A stretch of 64,000 nt of DNA from Jeotgalicoccus psychrophilus DSM 19085 (GCF_000425845.1 NZ_KE384464.1:118970-182969), one strand, 5' to 3'; positions 19,720-29,226 are shown, counted from the first letter of the stretch. Numbers and translations: made by a program. The notes: generated from the sequence alone by a model not told the origin.

Positions 19720-21087
19720 TTGGGAGAAGGTACAAATGTAAAAGACAAGAGCAGTAAGGATATCAGTCAGAAGTTTCCGCATACATATGCGATACTGCTG
19801 TTCATCGTAATTTTAGGGGCAGCACTGAGCTACATAGTTCCTGCAGGTGAGTATGAGCGGGTAGAAGTGGATGACAGAGTAGAAGTTGTTGGTGGAAGTT
19901 ACCACAGTGTTGAACAGAATCCTGTTTCTATTATGGATTTGTTCATGGCAATTCCTACCGGATTAAATGAAGCAGCCAATATTATTTTCTACATATTTCT
20001 AATTGGCGGTGCTTTTGGTGTTATTCGTGCAACAGGTGCACTGGAAGCAATTATTCAAAACGTAATGAAGAATGTTCAAAAAAATGAATTTATGCTGATA
20101 CCGGTAATTATGACAGTATTTTCTTTCCTTGGTTTTACAACAGGTATGGCTGAAGAAACTATTATCTTCGTGCCAATCGGTATTATGCTGGCGGTTGCAT
20201 TAGGGTATGATGCAATGGTTGGAACAGCTATGGTAACGCTAGGTGCTGCTGCCGGTTTTATCGGCGGGATGTTTAATCCTTTTACAGTCGGTATCGCACA
20301 CGGCATAGCTGAACTGCCGATATTTTCAGGATGGGGCTTCCGTCTGATTGTGTATGTTTTTGTATTATTAGCAGGAATATTATTTGTAATGTCCTATGCT
20401 AAAAAAGTTAAAAAAGATCCAAAACGCAGTATTGTTTACGAAGAAAGTCAGACTGGACAGCTAAACTTTACAGATGATGCACTGGAACTGACAGAGTTGA
20501 GAAAACGTCATATAGTAATTGTTTTTTTATTCGTACTGACTATTGCAATTAACGTCTATGGTATTTTTGTCCATGGATGGTTCTTAACGGAACTGGCGGC
20601 TAACTTCTTTATCGTTGGTATAATTATTGGTTTCGTAGGCGGCTTGAAATTGAATGCTGTATTCGATGCATTTATCGACGGCATGAAGATCGTTGTTTAC
20701 GGCGCTATTATTGTCGGGTTTGCGAGAGCAATTTTAGTTGTGCTCGAATCAGGTTTGATTATAGATACTATTATTTACAGTATGAGTGCTATGCTGGATA
20801 ACGTGCCAACAGCGCTGACAGCAGTCGGTATGCTGGGAGTGCAAGTTATCATTAACTTCTTTATTCCTTCGGGATCAGGACAGGCAATGACAACGATGCC
20901 GATTATGATACCGCTATCCGATCTTCAGGGGATACCGCGTCAAGTTGCAGTTCTGGCTTACCAGTATGGAGATGCAATTACAAACAGTATTATTCCAACA
21001 TCTGCATCATTAATGGGTGTACTTGCTATAGCAGGTATTCCATATATTAAATGGGTGAAATTTGTTTGGAAACTGGTATTAATTTAG
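19720..21087 (+). CDS. YfcC-family membrane transporter, truncated by an amber codon
   Basis: Integral membrane protein of the YfcC/ion-transporter superfamily (basic amino acid or dicarboxylate type), 455 aa, about 12 hydrophobic segments. Segments such as FLGFTTGMAEETIIFVPIG and NFFIPSGSGQAMTTMPIMIP with YQYGDAITNSIIPTSASLMG are typical. The TTG at 19720 has AGGGGTGA before it; a GTG at 19711 is the alternative. The frame stops at TAG 21085-21087 within the last helix, and continues in frame for 17 hydrophobic codons (LLIAAIALVVATLINLQ) to TAA 21139-21141. The family normally has that last helix, so a nonsense mutation, probably from TGG or CAG, is likely. Substrate unknown. Confidence 0.85.
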   Translation: MGEGTNVKDKSSKDISQKFPHTYAILLFIVILGAALSYIVPAGEYERVEVDDRVEVVGGSYHSVEQNPVSIMDLFMAIPTGLNEAANIIFYIFLIGGAFGVIRATGALEAIIQNVMKNVQKNEFMLIPVIMTVFSFLGFTTGMAEETIIFVPIGIMLAVALGYDAMVGTAMVTLGAAAGFIGGMFNPFTVGIAHGIAELPIFSGWGFRLIVYVFVLLAGILFVMSYAKKVKKDPKRSIVYEESQTGQLNFTDDALELTELRKRHIVIVFLFVLTIAINVYGIFVHGWFLTELAANFFIVGIIIGFVGGLKLNAVFDAFIDGMKIVVYGAIIVGFARAILVVLESGLIIDTIIYSMSAMLDNVPTALTAVGMLGVQVIINFFIPSGSGQAMTTMPIMIPLSDLQGIPRQVAVLAYQYGDAITNSIIPTSASLMGVLAIAGIPYIKWVKFVWKLVLI

Positions 21088-21244
21088 CTGCTTATCGCGG
21101 CTATTGCTTTAGTCGTTGCAACATTAATTAACTTACAGTAAAATTTTTTAAGAAGACAGTAACAGTGAATGGTATGTAATATTTGTATCATCCAACTCTA
21201 AGGACTTATAATAAGGATAACAACTTAAAAAGGCAGGGAGATAA

Positions 21245-21796
21245 ATGGATAACTTACAAGTATTTTATGACATCGCTTTAACGCCGGATGAGTATCGTGA
21301 AAAACTTACAGACTTAAAAGACGGTTTCGATAAAATTTATAACGAACACGAAATAACGAAAGATAATGAATTTGAGAACTTCAAAAATAGTGAGATGGTG
21401 CTGCTCGTTATCGCTGAACCATGGTGCGGTCACTGCATGCTTAACCTTCCAATTCTGTTTAAACTCGCAGAAGAAGCTGGTATTGATGTGAAAGTGGCAC
21501 TGCGTGATGACAATGAAGAACTGATGAATGGTTACTTGACTAACGGCAACAAAGTAATTCCGAAAGTCATTGCGATTAACAAAGAAGAAAAAGAAGCAGC
21601 AGTGTGGGGCCCGCGTGCACCGATGACAGCAGTTATTCAAAAAGATATTATGAAAGATATGCCGGAAAAAGGCACAGATGAATACGATGCAGCGTTTAAA
21701 TCTGCGATTACAGAAATGAAAGAAAAATTCAAGACATCACCTGAACTGTGGGATGCTGTCGAAAAAGATCTAAAAGAAACATTAACTGTTAAATAA
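21245..21796 (+). CDS. Thioredoxin-family protein
   Basis: A 183-aa thioredoxin-fold protein with the active site AEPWCGHCMLNLP (about residues 58-70) and the cis-Pro in NKVIPKVIAIN. It has an N-terminal extension of some 45 residues and a charged C-terminal helix not found in thioredoxin proper. No signal peptide, so cytoplasmic. Similar stand-alone proteins occur across Staphylococcaceae and bacilli without assigned partners. Ribosome site GGCAGGGAG. Confidence 0.88.
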   Translation: MDNLQVFYDIALTPDEYREKLTDLKDGFDKIYNEHEITKDNEFENFKNSEMVLLVIAEPWCGHCMLNLPILFKLAEEAGIDVKVALRDDNEELMNGYLTNGNKVIPKVIAINKEEKEAAVWGPRAPMTAVIQKDIMKDMPEKGTDEYDAAFKSAITEMKEKFKTSPELWDAVEKDLKETLTVK

Positions 21797-21805
21797 TATT
21801 AGAAA

Positions 21806-21840
21806 TCCACGGACTTTTAATGATCCGTGGAGTTTTTTTG
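21806..21840 (+). terminator. Terminator of thioredoxin-family gene
   Basis: TCCACGGA / TCCGTGGA followed by GTTTTTTT. Confidence 0.9.
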
Positions 21841-21861
21841 TTATATAACAACTAAACTCCG

Positions 21862-22767
21862 CTACGCTGTTTCAGCTTTTCTCTTACTGATAAATACTCC
21901 GACTGCGAGTATTAAAATAATTCCAGCAACCTGATACATGCCGAGGCCGACATTTAACAGGATGACAGACGTCAGCACTGCAGATACAGGTTCCAGCAAA
22001 CCGAGTATCCCGGCTTCTGTTGAACTGATGTACTTCATGCTCGTAATGTACAAGTAGAACGCGAGCGTTGTTCCTAGCAGTATGGACAATGCCAGTATAA
22101 TAATCTGCATTGCCGTCCAGTCAAATGAAAAATCAAACACCCATATCGGATGAATGAAGTTCATAATAATACCGCCTGTCAGCATTGATCCGCCGACAAG
22201 CTGAAGCGGGTGTATGAGCTGGAGCAGCACTGGTGCATGTAATGTATAGTAGGCGAGTGCAACACCGGATGCGAGTCCGAACATCAATGCAGCTGGCGAT
22301 ACTGCAAGGTTGACCAGATTGCCGTTTGTAGCAATTAGAATAACTCCGATAATCATTGCACCGATTATAAAGGCCTCTGCTCTTGTCCATGGTCTGTATT
22401 TCTTTATCACTGCATACAGAATAATATAAATCGGTCCGGTACATTGCAGCACAGTAGCAATAGCAGCATTGCCGTAGCCGATTGCCGCCATAAATGTATA
22501 CTGCACCATCGTCATGCCGAGGATGGAATATATTGAGAACATGAGCACTGTATGTTTATTCCAGACTGTACGATGTTTCTTCCGGAAAAATAAAGTGTAT
22601 ATAGATAATAGGATAATACCGCTGATCGTCAGCCTGGCTGTAACATACCAGTTAACGTCGACTGGTGTCTCGGTAAATATATAATCGGACGCAGTCCCGC
22701 CGATACCCCAAAGCGCGGCCCCGATAATAACAAAAATTAACCCTTTAACATGAGCTGAATTTTTCAT
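21862..22767 (-). CDS. EamA-family (DMT) transporter
   Basis: Integral membrane protein of 301 aa with ten predicted helices arranged as two EamA repeats; the first begins GLIFVIIGAALWGIGGTASDYIF and the second ends in GILGLLEPVSAVLTSVILLN, the usual C-terminal signature. DMT carriers export amino acids or other metabolites; the substrate cannot be inferred. It starts 14 bp after fetB on the same strand, so it is probably co-transcribed with fetAB. Confidence 0.88.
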   Translation of the reverse strand: MKNSAHVKGLIFVIIGAALWGIGGTASDYIFTETPVDVNWYVTARLTISGIILLSIYTLFFRKKHRTVWNKHTVLMFSIYSILGMTMVQYTFMAAIGYGNAAIATVLQCTGPIYIILYAVIKKYRPWTRAEAFIIGAMIIGVILIATNGNLVNLAVSPAALMFGLASGVALAYYTLHAPVLLQLIHPLQLVGGSMLTGGIIMNFIHPIWVFDFSFDWTAMQIIILALSILLGTTLAFYLYITSMKYISSTEAGILGLLEPVSAVLTSVILLNVGLGMYQVAGIILILAVGVFISKRKAETA

Positions 22768-22781
22768 AGAAATCCCGCCTT

Positions 22782-23540
22782 TTATTTATTTTTCAAACCC
22801 ATATACTGCAGACGGCTGTTAAACAGTTTCGGATACGATAAATATCCGACCATAACAGAAGCGGCAGTTGCGTTGGTCAGTATTAAAAATAAAATGAGCA
22901 GCTGATACATGACAGCTTCCATCGGCGCGGCTCCACCGATAATCAACCCGCTCATCATGCCTGGAAGCTGGACAAGTCCAATAGTTTTTTGTGATTCTAT
23001 CGTCGGTATCATACTCGTTTGAATTGCTGATTTTAAACTTCGGGAAACCGCATCTTTCGGCTGCCCGCCAAATGATAAAATAAGCTCTATCATTTCTTCA
23101 CTGTTTTCAAGTTCATCGGTAAATTTACTGACGAACAATAATGACAGCACCATGCAGTTACCGATAATCATGCCGCTGATTGGAATAATCTGTTCGGGTT
23201 CAAAATCGAGAATGCCGAACCCGAGCATAATTGTCATTGAAACAGCTTCAACTGCTGTCAGGGTTAAAATGATTATCCATTTGATACCGGGAATTCGCGT
23301 ACCTTTTTTAATAACGTTCTGACTGGCAGCACCAATCATTACTATTATCATTAAAATCATGTAAATGCTGCTGTCACTGTCGAAGACAAAAGTCAGTATC
23401 AAACCGACAATAAGCAGCTGGACAATAGAACGGACCGAAGCGATAACAATATCTTTCGTAAGCCCCAGTTTCAGTACAATAGCAATAAGAAGAGGAATAA
23501 TAACAAAGACACCGGAGAGCAGAAGTTCCTGAAAGCCCAT
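22782..23540 (-). CDS. fetB: FetB-type iron-export ABC permease (UPF0014)
   Basis: A 252-aa permease with about seven hydrophobic segments. The conserved core SLLFVSKFTDELENSEEMIELILSFGGQPKDAVSRSLKSAIQ and the following PTIESQKTIGLVQLPGMMSGLIIGGAAPMEAVMYQ identify the UPF0014/FetB family, which in E. coli exports iron and gives peroxide resistance. The start overlaps the fetA stop by one base (TAATG). Confidence 0.9.
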   Translation of the reverse strand: MGFQELLLSGVFVIIPLLIAIVLKLGLTKDIVIASVRSIVQLLIVGLILTFVFDSDSSIYMILMIIVMIGAASQNVIKKGTRIPGIKWIIILTLTAVEAVSMTIMLGFGILDFEPEQIIPISGMIIGNCMVLSLLFVSKFTDELENSEEMIELILSFGGQPKDAVSRSLKSAIQTSMIPTIESQKTIGLVQLPGMMSGLIIGGAAPMEAVMYQLLILFLILTNATAASVMVGYLSYPKLFNSRLQYMGLKNK

Positions 23541-24241
23541 TAGCGTTCACCTCTTAAAAATTGCTGGATAACTGTATTCTCTGAACTGTATAATGTATCA
23601 ATTGAGCCTTGAAGGAGCAGCTTACCATGATTTAAAAACCAGATATCATCGCTGACGCGTTCAGCCTGAGCGAGATCATGTGTAATCCAAATCACAGTCA
23701 GCTGATGTTCCTGCTGCAGTTTCATTACCAGCCGTTCAATTTCTCTGACCAGTGTGTAATCAAGACTCGATGTAATTTCATCGAGCAGCAGTACTTCAGG
23801 TTTTGAGACGAATGTGCGCGCTAAAGAAATACGGCTCTTTTCACCGCCGGACAGTGTTTTGATTTTACGCGATAAAAATGATTCATCGAGTTCGACCATG
23901 CCGAGAAGTCTGGCGGCACGCTCATGACTCAGCTTTTCATTAAATATTTGCAGCGGCAGATTTAAATTATCGTACACTGTGCCGCTAAGCATCGGCGCAC
24001 TTTGAAATGCCATGCCTGCTTTTTTTCTGAGAGCGGTAATGTCGATACCGGCTATATCTTCACCGCGGTAAAAAACACTGCCGGCATCCGGAGATATCAG
24101 TCCGTTAATATGTTTAAGGCACGTTGTTTTACCAGCCCCGCTCGGGCCGATAAAAGTCGTAATTTTATTTTCTCTGAAAGACCCTGTTATATTGTGCAAT
24201 ATCGATTGATAACTGACATTTTGAAAGTCAATAATCTCCAT
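23540..24241 (-). CDS. fetA: FetA-type ABC ATP-binding protein
   Basis: ATPase partner of FetB, 233 aa. Walker A is IGPSGAGKTT (about residues 31-40), signature LSGGEKSRISLARTF, Walker B LLLDEITSSLD, with the H-loop in IWITHDLAQ. Organised head to tail with fetB and the EamA gene; divergent from the DUF72 gene with only 49 bp between, which must hold both promoters. No clear Fur or PerR box was found there. Confidence 0.9.
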   Translation of the reverse strand: MEIIDFQNVSYQSILHNITGSFRENKITTFIGPSGAGKTTCLKHINGLISPDAGSVFYRGEDIAGIDITALRKKAGMAFQSAPMLSGTVYDNLNLPLQIFNEKLSHERAARLLGMVELDESFLSRKIKTLSGGEKSRISLARTFVSKPEVLLLDEITSSLDYTLVREIERLVMKLQQEHQLTVIWITHDLAQAERVSDDIWFLNHGKLLLQGSIDTLYSSENTVIQQFLRGER

Positions 24242-24290
24242 GGTTCAAATCCTCCAATGTAAATGTGCTAAAATGAAGTAAGGTGATTTA

Positions 24291-25139
24291 ATGATTTATA
24301 TAGGATTGACAGGGTGGGGCGACCACGATTCGCTGTACACCGAACTCTCAAATAAAAAAGATAAATTAATTACATATGCTTCACATTTTCCAATTGTTGA
24401 ACTCGACTCAACATACTATGCGGTGCAGCGCCAGTCAACGGTGGAAAAATGGTGCGATCAGACACCTGATACCTTTAAATTCGCAGTGAAAGCTCATCAG
24501 TTCATGACGGGGCACAGCGACTACAGAGAGCATTACGATTCTATCAAAGATGTCTTTTCTGCCTATAAAGAAATGCTGATGCCTATGTTTCACAGAAATA
24601 AACTTGCATTTGTCCTGCTGCAGTTTCCGCCGTGGTTTGACTGCAGCAGCAAAAACATACGCTATGTAAAATTTGCAATCGAATTGCTGAAACCTTTTAA
24701 AGTCGCAGTGGAATTTCGTAATCAGACATGGTTCCGTGATGATTTTAGAGAACATACACTGGAATTTCTGCATGACAGCCAGGTCATTCACAGTATTTGT
24801 GATGAACCGCAGGCAGGAATCGGTTCAGTTCCTTTCGTTAACCGCGTTACGGATGATACAGCATTTATACGCCTGCATGGCCGGAACGTTCACGGCTGGA
24901 CACAGCAAAACCGTACATCCGAAGAGTGGCGGGACGTGCGTTATTTATACGATTATAACAGACAGGAACTCGAGTGGTTAAAAAAACAAATCAATATACT
25001 GCAGCATAAAACGAAAGATATCTATATCGTTTTTAACAATAACTCAGGAGGTCACGCAGCTGGCAATGCAAAACAGTTAATCAGCATGCTGAATATAGAA
25101 TACAGCGGACTCGCGCCGAAGCAGCTGAAACTATTCTAA
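24291..25139 (+). CDS. DUF72-family protein (YecE/YunF-like)
   Basis: A 282-aa soluble TIM-barrel-like protein of the DUF72 family. Typical features are the N-terminal IGLTGWGDHD, the segment FPIVELDSTYYAVQRQSTVEKW, then FKFAVKAHQFMTGH and VAVEFRNQTW, and YIVFNNNSGGHAAGNAKQL near the end. Biochemical role is unknown. It leads a small cluster with the TauE and metallophosphoesterase genes (spacers 12 and 11 bp), similar to the B. subtilis yun genes. Confidence 0.9.
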   Translation: MIYIGLTGWGDHDSLYTELSNKKDKLITYASHFPIVELDSTYYAVQRQSTVEKWCDQTPDTFKFAVKAHQFMTGHSDYREHYDSIKDVFSAYKEMLMPMFHRNKLAFVLLQFPPWFDCSSKNIRYVKFAIELLKPFKVAVEFRNQTWFRDDFREHTLEFLHDSQVIHSICDEPQAGIGSVPFVNRVTDDTAFIRLHGRNVHGWTQQNRTSEEWRDVRYLYDYNRQELEWLKKQINILQHKTKDIYIVFNNNSGGHAAGNAKQLISMLNIEYSGLAPKQLKLF

Positions 25140-25151
25140 GGGGCTGGGGTC

Positions 25152-25973
25152 ATGGAATTTATCGTGCTTATACTAATTGGTTTACTTTCTTCTATACTGG
25201 GCTCTCTCGTCGGTATCGGCGGGGGTGTCATCGTTGTTCCGGCTTTAATGTTTTTTGGGCTGACACTCGGCCTGCTGCCGGCAATAACACCGCAGACGGC
25301 GGTCGGTACATCGAGTATGCTTTTAATATTTACAGGTATGAGCGCGATGATTTCATATGCGCGAAACAAGCAGGTTGATAAGCAGAATGGTATTCTGTTT
25401 TTAATCGGGTTAATGCCGGGGGCATTTGCAGGCTCATATGCCAGCAGCTTGTTTACAGTTGACAGTTTCAACTTATACTTCGGGATATTCTTAATTTTTA
25501 TCAGTATTCTCTTAGTAATCAGAAACAAAATTAAGCCGATGAAAGTTTTCCAAAACCCTAAGTATTTAAAACCTCACCGCGATAATCAGGGTAATATTTA
25601 TCACTACGGCTTTCCGCCGTATCTTGCTATTACGATAACATTTATCGTCGGTTTTATAACAGGCCTTTTCGGTATTGGCGGAGGTGTCTTGATGACACCT
25701 TTAATGCTGATGGTTTTCCGTATGCCGCCGACAATTGCCATCGGTACGAGTATGATGATGGTATTTTTCTCCGGTGTATCGTCGGCATTCGGACATGTGC
25801 TGCAGAATAATGTCGTTTATTGGTATATACTAATGCTCGTACCGGCAGCGGTCGTTGGAGCGACTATCGGTGTGAAAATTAATCAGCGGTTCAGTTCGGA
25901 TGCTTTAGTTGTACTGCTTCGTACCGTCTTGTTTATACTGGGATTATACTTGATTTTACAAACAATTCTTTAA
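25152..25973 (+). CDS. TauE/SafE-family permease (YunE-like)
   Basis: A 273-aa membrane protein with eight hydrophobic segments and two family repeats, each with a Gly-rich motif: SLVGIGGGVIVVPAL near residue 18 and GLFGIGGGVLMTPLM near residue 175. Members export sulfite, sulfonates or related anions. Context matches B. subtilis yunE next to yunD. The ribosome site GGGGCTGGGG is close to the start. Confidence 0.88.
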   Translation: MEFIVLILIGLLSSILGSLVGIGGGVIVVPALMFFGLTLGLLPAITPQTAVGTSSMLLIFTGMSAMISYARNKQVDKQNGILFLIGLMPGAFAGSYASSLFTVDSFNLYFGIFLIFISILLVIRNKIKPMKVFQNPKYLKPHRDNQGNIYHYGFPPYLAITITFIVGFITGLFGIGGGVLMTPLMLMVFRMPPTIAIGTSMMMVFFSGVSSAFGHVLQNNVVYWYILMLVPAAVVGATIGVKINQRFSSDALVVLLRTVLFILGLYLILQTIL

Positions 25974-25984
25974 GGAGTGCTCGT

Positions 25985-27304
25985 ATGGAAGTAAAAATTT
26001 ATCATACTAATGATATACACAGTGCATTACATAATTACATGAAGTTCACGAGCTTCATTAAAAATAAAAGACGTCAGTTCAGAGACAATATGTTTTATGT
26101 CGATATCGGCGATCATGTCGACCGTTCGCATCCATATACAGAAGCGACACTCGGAAAAGGCAATATTGAATTGTTGAATAATGCTACATGTGACGTGGCT
26201 ACGCTCGGAAATAATGAAGGAATCACCCTGACAAAAAATCAGCTTAAGCATCTGTACGACGATGCCGAGTTCGATGTAATCTGTGCGAATCTGCGCGAAG
26301 TGGGCAGTAAAGAACCGTATTTTAAGCCTTACACTATTAAAGAAACAAACGGTATAAAAATAGGTTTTATCGCAGCGACAGTGGAATTTACACCCTTCTA
26401 TCTGGCATTAGACTGGGAAGTGGCAAATGCTTTTGACTGGATAGAAAAGTATTTACGGGAACTGCAGCCCCAGGTTGATGTTATCGTGATGATGAGTCAC
26501 TTAGGTATGTACGACGATGAAACACTCGCAAACAAATTTCCTGAAATTGATTTGATTTTATCCTCGCATACGCATCATCATTTTGATAAAGGTGAACGTG
26601 TCAACGGTGTGCTGCTTGCAGCAGCAGGCAGATATGGAGAATACATCGGCGAAGTGACGCTTGAATTTAAAGATGGTGAGCTCACCGGCAAAAAAGCGGT
26701 CCTGATTGAATCGGATATATTATCCCAGGTTGAAAACGATTATTATAATAAAGGTAAAGCAATTTTAAAAAATACTGTCGTAAAAGAAGATGCACTGCCG
26801 ATCGACCGGAGATTGTATTCAGCAGGACGGTTCAGTTCTCTGCTGGCATATATGCTTACAGATTTTACTAAAAGCGATGCCGGACTCATTCATACAGGGC
26901 TTATAGCAAGTCCGTTTGAAGGCGGCGAACTGACTGAATACTCACTTCATAAAGTGCTGCCGCATGCGATTAATGCAGTCCAGATAGAACTCACGGGGCG
27001 CGAAATGAAAGAAGTGTTTACTCAGGCAAACCGACATGAGTATAAAGATGAAATCGTACGGGGACTGGGTTTTAGAGGAGATATTTTCGGCTGTTTCGTT
27101 ACTGATAATATTCATTATATCCAGTCGGAACGCGAATATTATATCGGTGACGAACTCATTGATGAAAAGAAGAAATATACACTTGGAACACTTGACATGT
27201 ATACGTTTGGCAGAATTTTTCCGCAGTTCAGATATTCGAAAAAAGAATATATGGTGCCGGACCTGCTGCGAGATATCATAAAAAATTATCTTGAAGCGGT
27301 GTAG
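25985..27304 (+). CDS. Metallophosphoesterase / 5'-nucleotidase family protein (YunD-like)
   Basis: A 439-aa protein with the N-terminal calcineurin-like domain (YHTNDIHSALHN, DIGDHVDR, ATLGNNEGI, VMMSHLG and SSHTHHHFDKGE supply the di-metal ligands) and a C-terminal 5'-nucleotidase domain from about residue 260. No signal peptide, so it acts in the cytoplasm, unlike the secreted UshA type. The precise substrate is unknown; nucleotide hydrolysis is inferred from the family. Follows the TauE gene by 11 bp with AAGGAG. Confidence 0.9.
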   Translation: MEVKIYHTNDIHSALHNYMKFTSFIKNKRRQFRDNMFYVDIGDHVDRSHPYTEATLGKGNIELLNNATCDVATLGNNEGITLTKNQLKHLYDDAEFDVICANLREVGSKEPYFKPYTIKETNGIKIGFIAATVEFTPFYLALDWEVANAFDWIEKYLRELQPQVDVIVMMSHLGMYDDETLANKFPEIDLILSSHTHHHFDKGERVNGVLLAAAGRYGEYIGEVTLEFKDGELTGKKAVLIESDILSQVENDYYNKGKAILKNTVVKEDALPIDRRLYSAGRFSSLLAYMLTDFTKSDAGLIHTGLIASPFEGGELTEYSLHKVLPHAINAVQIELTGREMKEVFTQANRHEYKDEIVRGLGFRGDIFGCFVTDNIHYIQSEREYYIGDELIDEKKKYTLGTLDMYTFGRIFPQFRYSKKEYMVPDLLRDIIKNYLEAV

Positions 27305-27322
27305 TCTTTTCAATCCTGAATA

Positions 27323-27331
27323 TGCTATAAT
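27323..27331 (+). promoter_or_regulatory. Extended -10 promoter of the lysine leader
   Basis: TGCTATAAT at 27323-27331 is an extended -10 element; no good -35 is visible. It lies about 20 bp before the riboswitch. Confidence 0.55.
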
Positions 27332-27349
27332 GTAAAATAATTGAATAAA

Positions 27350-27562
27350 GAAAAAGTAGAGGTTGCACTTTTCAACAGTAAAGTATTTCAGCAGGCATGC
27401 GTTTAGAAAATACTTGAAAGGGGAAAGTGCCGAAGGATAGTACCGGCAGGTATTTGTTCTGGGGTTCAGTTAAACAGGCTGGGCACTGTCAGTTACATGA
27501 TGCGCTACATTTAATAGATAAATCATAAATGCGTGCACTGTCAGCGTATTTGTGGTTTTTTT
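27350..27562 (+). promoter_or_regulatory. Lysine riboswitch (L-box)
   Basis: The aptamer spans about 27350-27512 and has the conserved lysine-aptamer blocks: GTAGAGGTTGC, CTTGAAAGGGGAAAGTGCCGAA split over 27413-27434, then CTGGGGTTCAG and GGCTGGGCACTGTCAG. P1 can form from AAAAGTAG with CTACATTT. Downstream, AAATGCG (27527-27533) with CGTATTT (27545-27551) precedes GTGG and eight T, a candidate terminator. It controls the NhaC-family gene that follows. The aptamer call is strong; the expression platform is tentative. Confidence 0.93.
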
Positions 27563-27588
27563 TATTGAAAAAATTAGGAGGAAGAAAG

Positions 27589-29172
27589 ATGGAATCATTT
27601 TTAAATTGGGAATATATGCCGTTAATCCCGCCCCTGCTTACACTTATTCTTGTTGTAGTAACAAGAAAAGTCGGCATTAGTTTAGGTGCAGGAATTATTA
27701 CCTCGGCATTTGTTATTGCGAACGGCCAAATTGGTGAATTTTTCACATTGGTAGTTGATTCATTTCTGGCAATATTTATTGAAGACGGCGGTTTGAACAC
27801 GTGGAATGCATACATATTAATTTTCTTAACACTGCTCGGAATTATGACAGCATTTATGAATATGTCAGGCGGTGCGCGTGCATTTACTAACTGGGCCCTG
27901 ACTAAAGTTAAATCCCGCCGCGGTGCAGGTCTAATGACCGGAATGCTCGGTATTATCGTTTTTATCGATGACTATTTCAGTGCATTAATCGTCGGTCAGG
28001 TTGCAAAACCGATTACCGACAAGTATAAAATTTCAAGAGCGAAACTGGCTTACTTGGTCGATACTACAGCCTCACCGGTAGCGGTGATGTCGCCTGTATC
28101 CAGCTGGGGTGCAGGAATTATGGGGCTTACAGCACCGCTTTTAATCGGAGCAGGTATGACGCATATTTCACCGTTCCAGAGCTTTATGTATATGATCCCT
28201 ATGAACTTCTATGTCATAGCGGCAATTGTTATGATGTTTATCGTTATTATTTTTAAGTTCGATATCGGACCGATGCGAAAACAAGAAGAGCTGGCAATTA
28301 ATGAAGGTATTCTGCGCGATAAGGTACCTGAATTTGCAGAGCAGGATGAAGACCTGCCTGTCCATGAAGGCTCAAGCGCAAGTGCATTAATCGTGCCGAT
28401 TGCCGGTCTTGCACTGACCGTTATCGTTGCGATGTATATTACAGGCGCAATGGAAGGCGGAGACTGGAGCGTCTTCACTGTAATGGAAAACACATTAATT
28501 ACACACGCACTGTTAATCGGCGGTATCGCCGGTTTGGTGCTGACGCTGGTTTACTATTTCAAGCAGACGAAAAATGATAATGATTTCAGCGGCAGACATA
28601 TTCTGCTTGGCATCAAAACAGGATTTCTTGCCATGTTCCCTGCGATGATGGTATTAACATTCGCATGGATGATCGGCGGATTAATCAGTCAGCTGGGCAC
28701 AGGTGAACTGCTCGGTGCAATGGTTGAAAATTCGAATCTGCCAGTAGTCCTTCTGCCGGCTGTGATATTTATCGTTGCATGTATTATGGCGCTTGCTACA
28801 GGTACGAGCTGGGGTTCATTCGGTATTCTGATTCCTGTTGCCGGCGAAATTATTATTTCACTTGATGCAACTGAGCTCTTACTGCCGAGTGTTGCAGCAG
28901 TATTGGCCGGTGCTGTGTTCGGTGACCACTGTTCACCAATTTCCGATTCGACAATTCTGTCGTCTACAGGATCCGGCAGTGATCACATCGTCCACGTTAT
29001 GACGCAATTGCCATATGCGCTTATTTCAGCATTAATCGGACTTGCCGGTTTTATCATACTGGGAATTACTACGAGTGTACTATGGGCACTAGCGGGCGTT
29101 TTCGGCGGCCTTCTTGTAGTGTTTGTTATCGTTAAATTTATGTACCGCCCGGTAGCTAAACAGAACGCATAA
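27589..29172 (+). CDS. NhaC-family carrier under lysine riboswitch, probable lysine transporter (LysW type)
   Basis: Integral membrane protein of 527 aa, about 12 helices, of the NhaC Na+/H+ antiporter family: GIIVFIDDYFSALIVGQVAKP and ATGTSWGSFGILIPVAGE with VFGDHCSPISDSTILSSTG are signature segments. The lysine riboswitch directly upstream makes lysine import its likely job; riboswitch-linked NhaC members have been proposed as lysine transporters, so the Na+/H+ name alone would mislead. ATG 27589 follows AGGAGG; an upstream in-frame ATG at 27529 lies in the riboswitch terminator region. Confidence 0.88.
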   Translation: MESFLNWEYMPLIPPLLTLILVVVTRKVGISLGAGIITSAFVIANGQIGEFFTLVVDSFLAIFIEDGGLNTWNAYILIFLTLLGIMTAFMNMSGGARAFTNWALTKVKSRRGAGLMTGMLGIIVFIDDYFSALIVGQVAKPITDKYKISRAKLAYLVDTTASPVAVMSPVSSWGAGIMGLTAPLLIGAGMTHISPFQSFMYMIPMNFYVIAAIVMMFIVIIFKFDIGPMRKQEELAINEGILRDKVPEFAEQDEDLPVHEGSSASALIVPIAGLALTVIVAMYITGAMEGGDWSVFTVMENTLITHALLIGGIAGLVLTLVYYFKQTKNDNDFSGRHILLGIKTGFLAMFPAMMVLTFAWMIGGLISQLGTGELLGAMVENSNLPVVLLPAVIFIVACIMALATGTSWGSFGILIPVAGEIIISLDATELLLPSVAAVLAGAVFGDHCSPISDSTILSSTGSGSDHIVHVMTQLPYALISALIGLAGFIILGITTSVLWALAGVFGGLLVVFVIVKFMYRPVAKQNA

Positions 29173-29226
29173 TGGTAAAAATTATGCTATCATGGATGTA
29201 TTAGTTTGATTAAAGGGTGTGCGTCT

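Noticed and set aside
24242-24290. Fur or PerR box between fetA and the DUF72 gene
   Set aside because: No 15-19-bp palindrome matching either consensus was found in the 49-bp gap.
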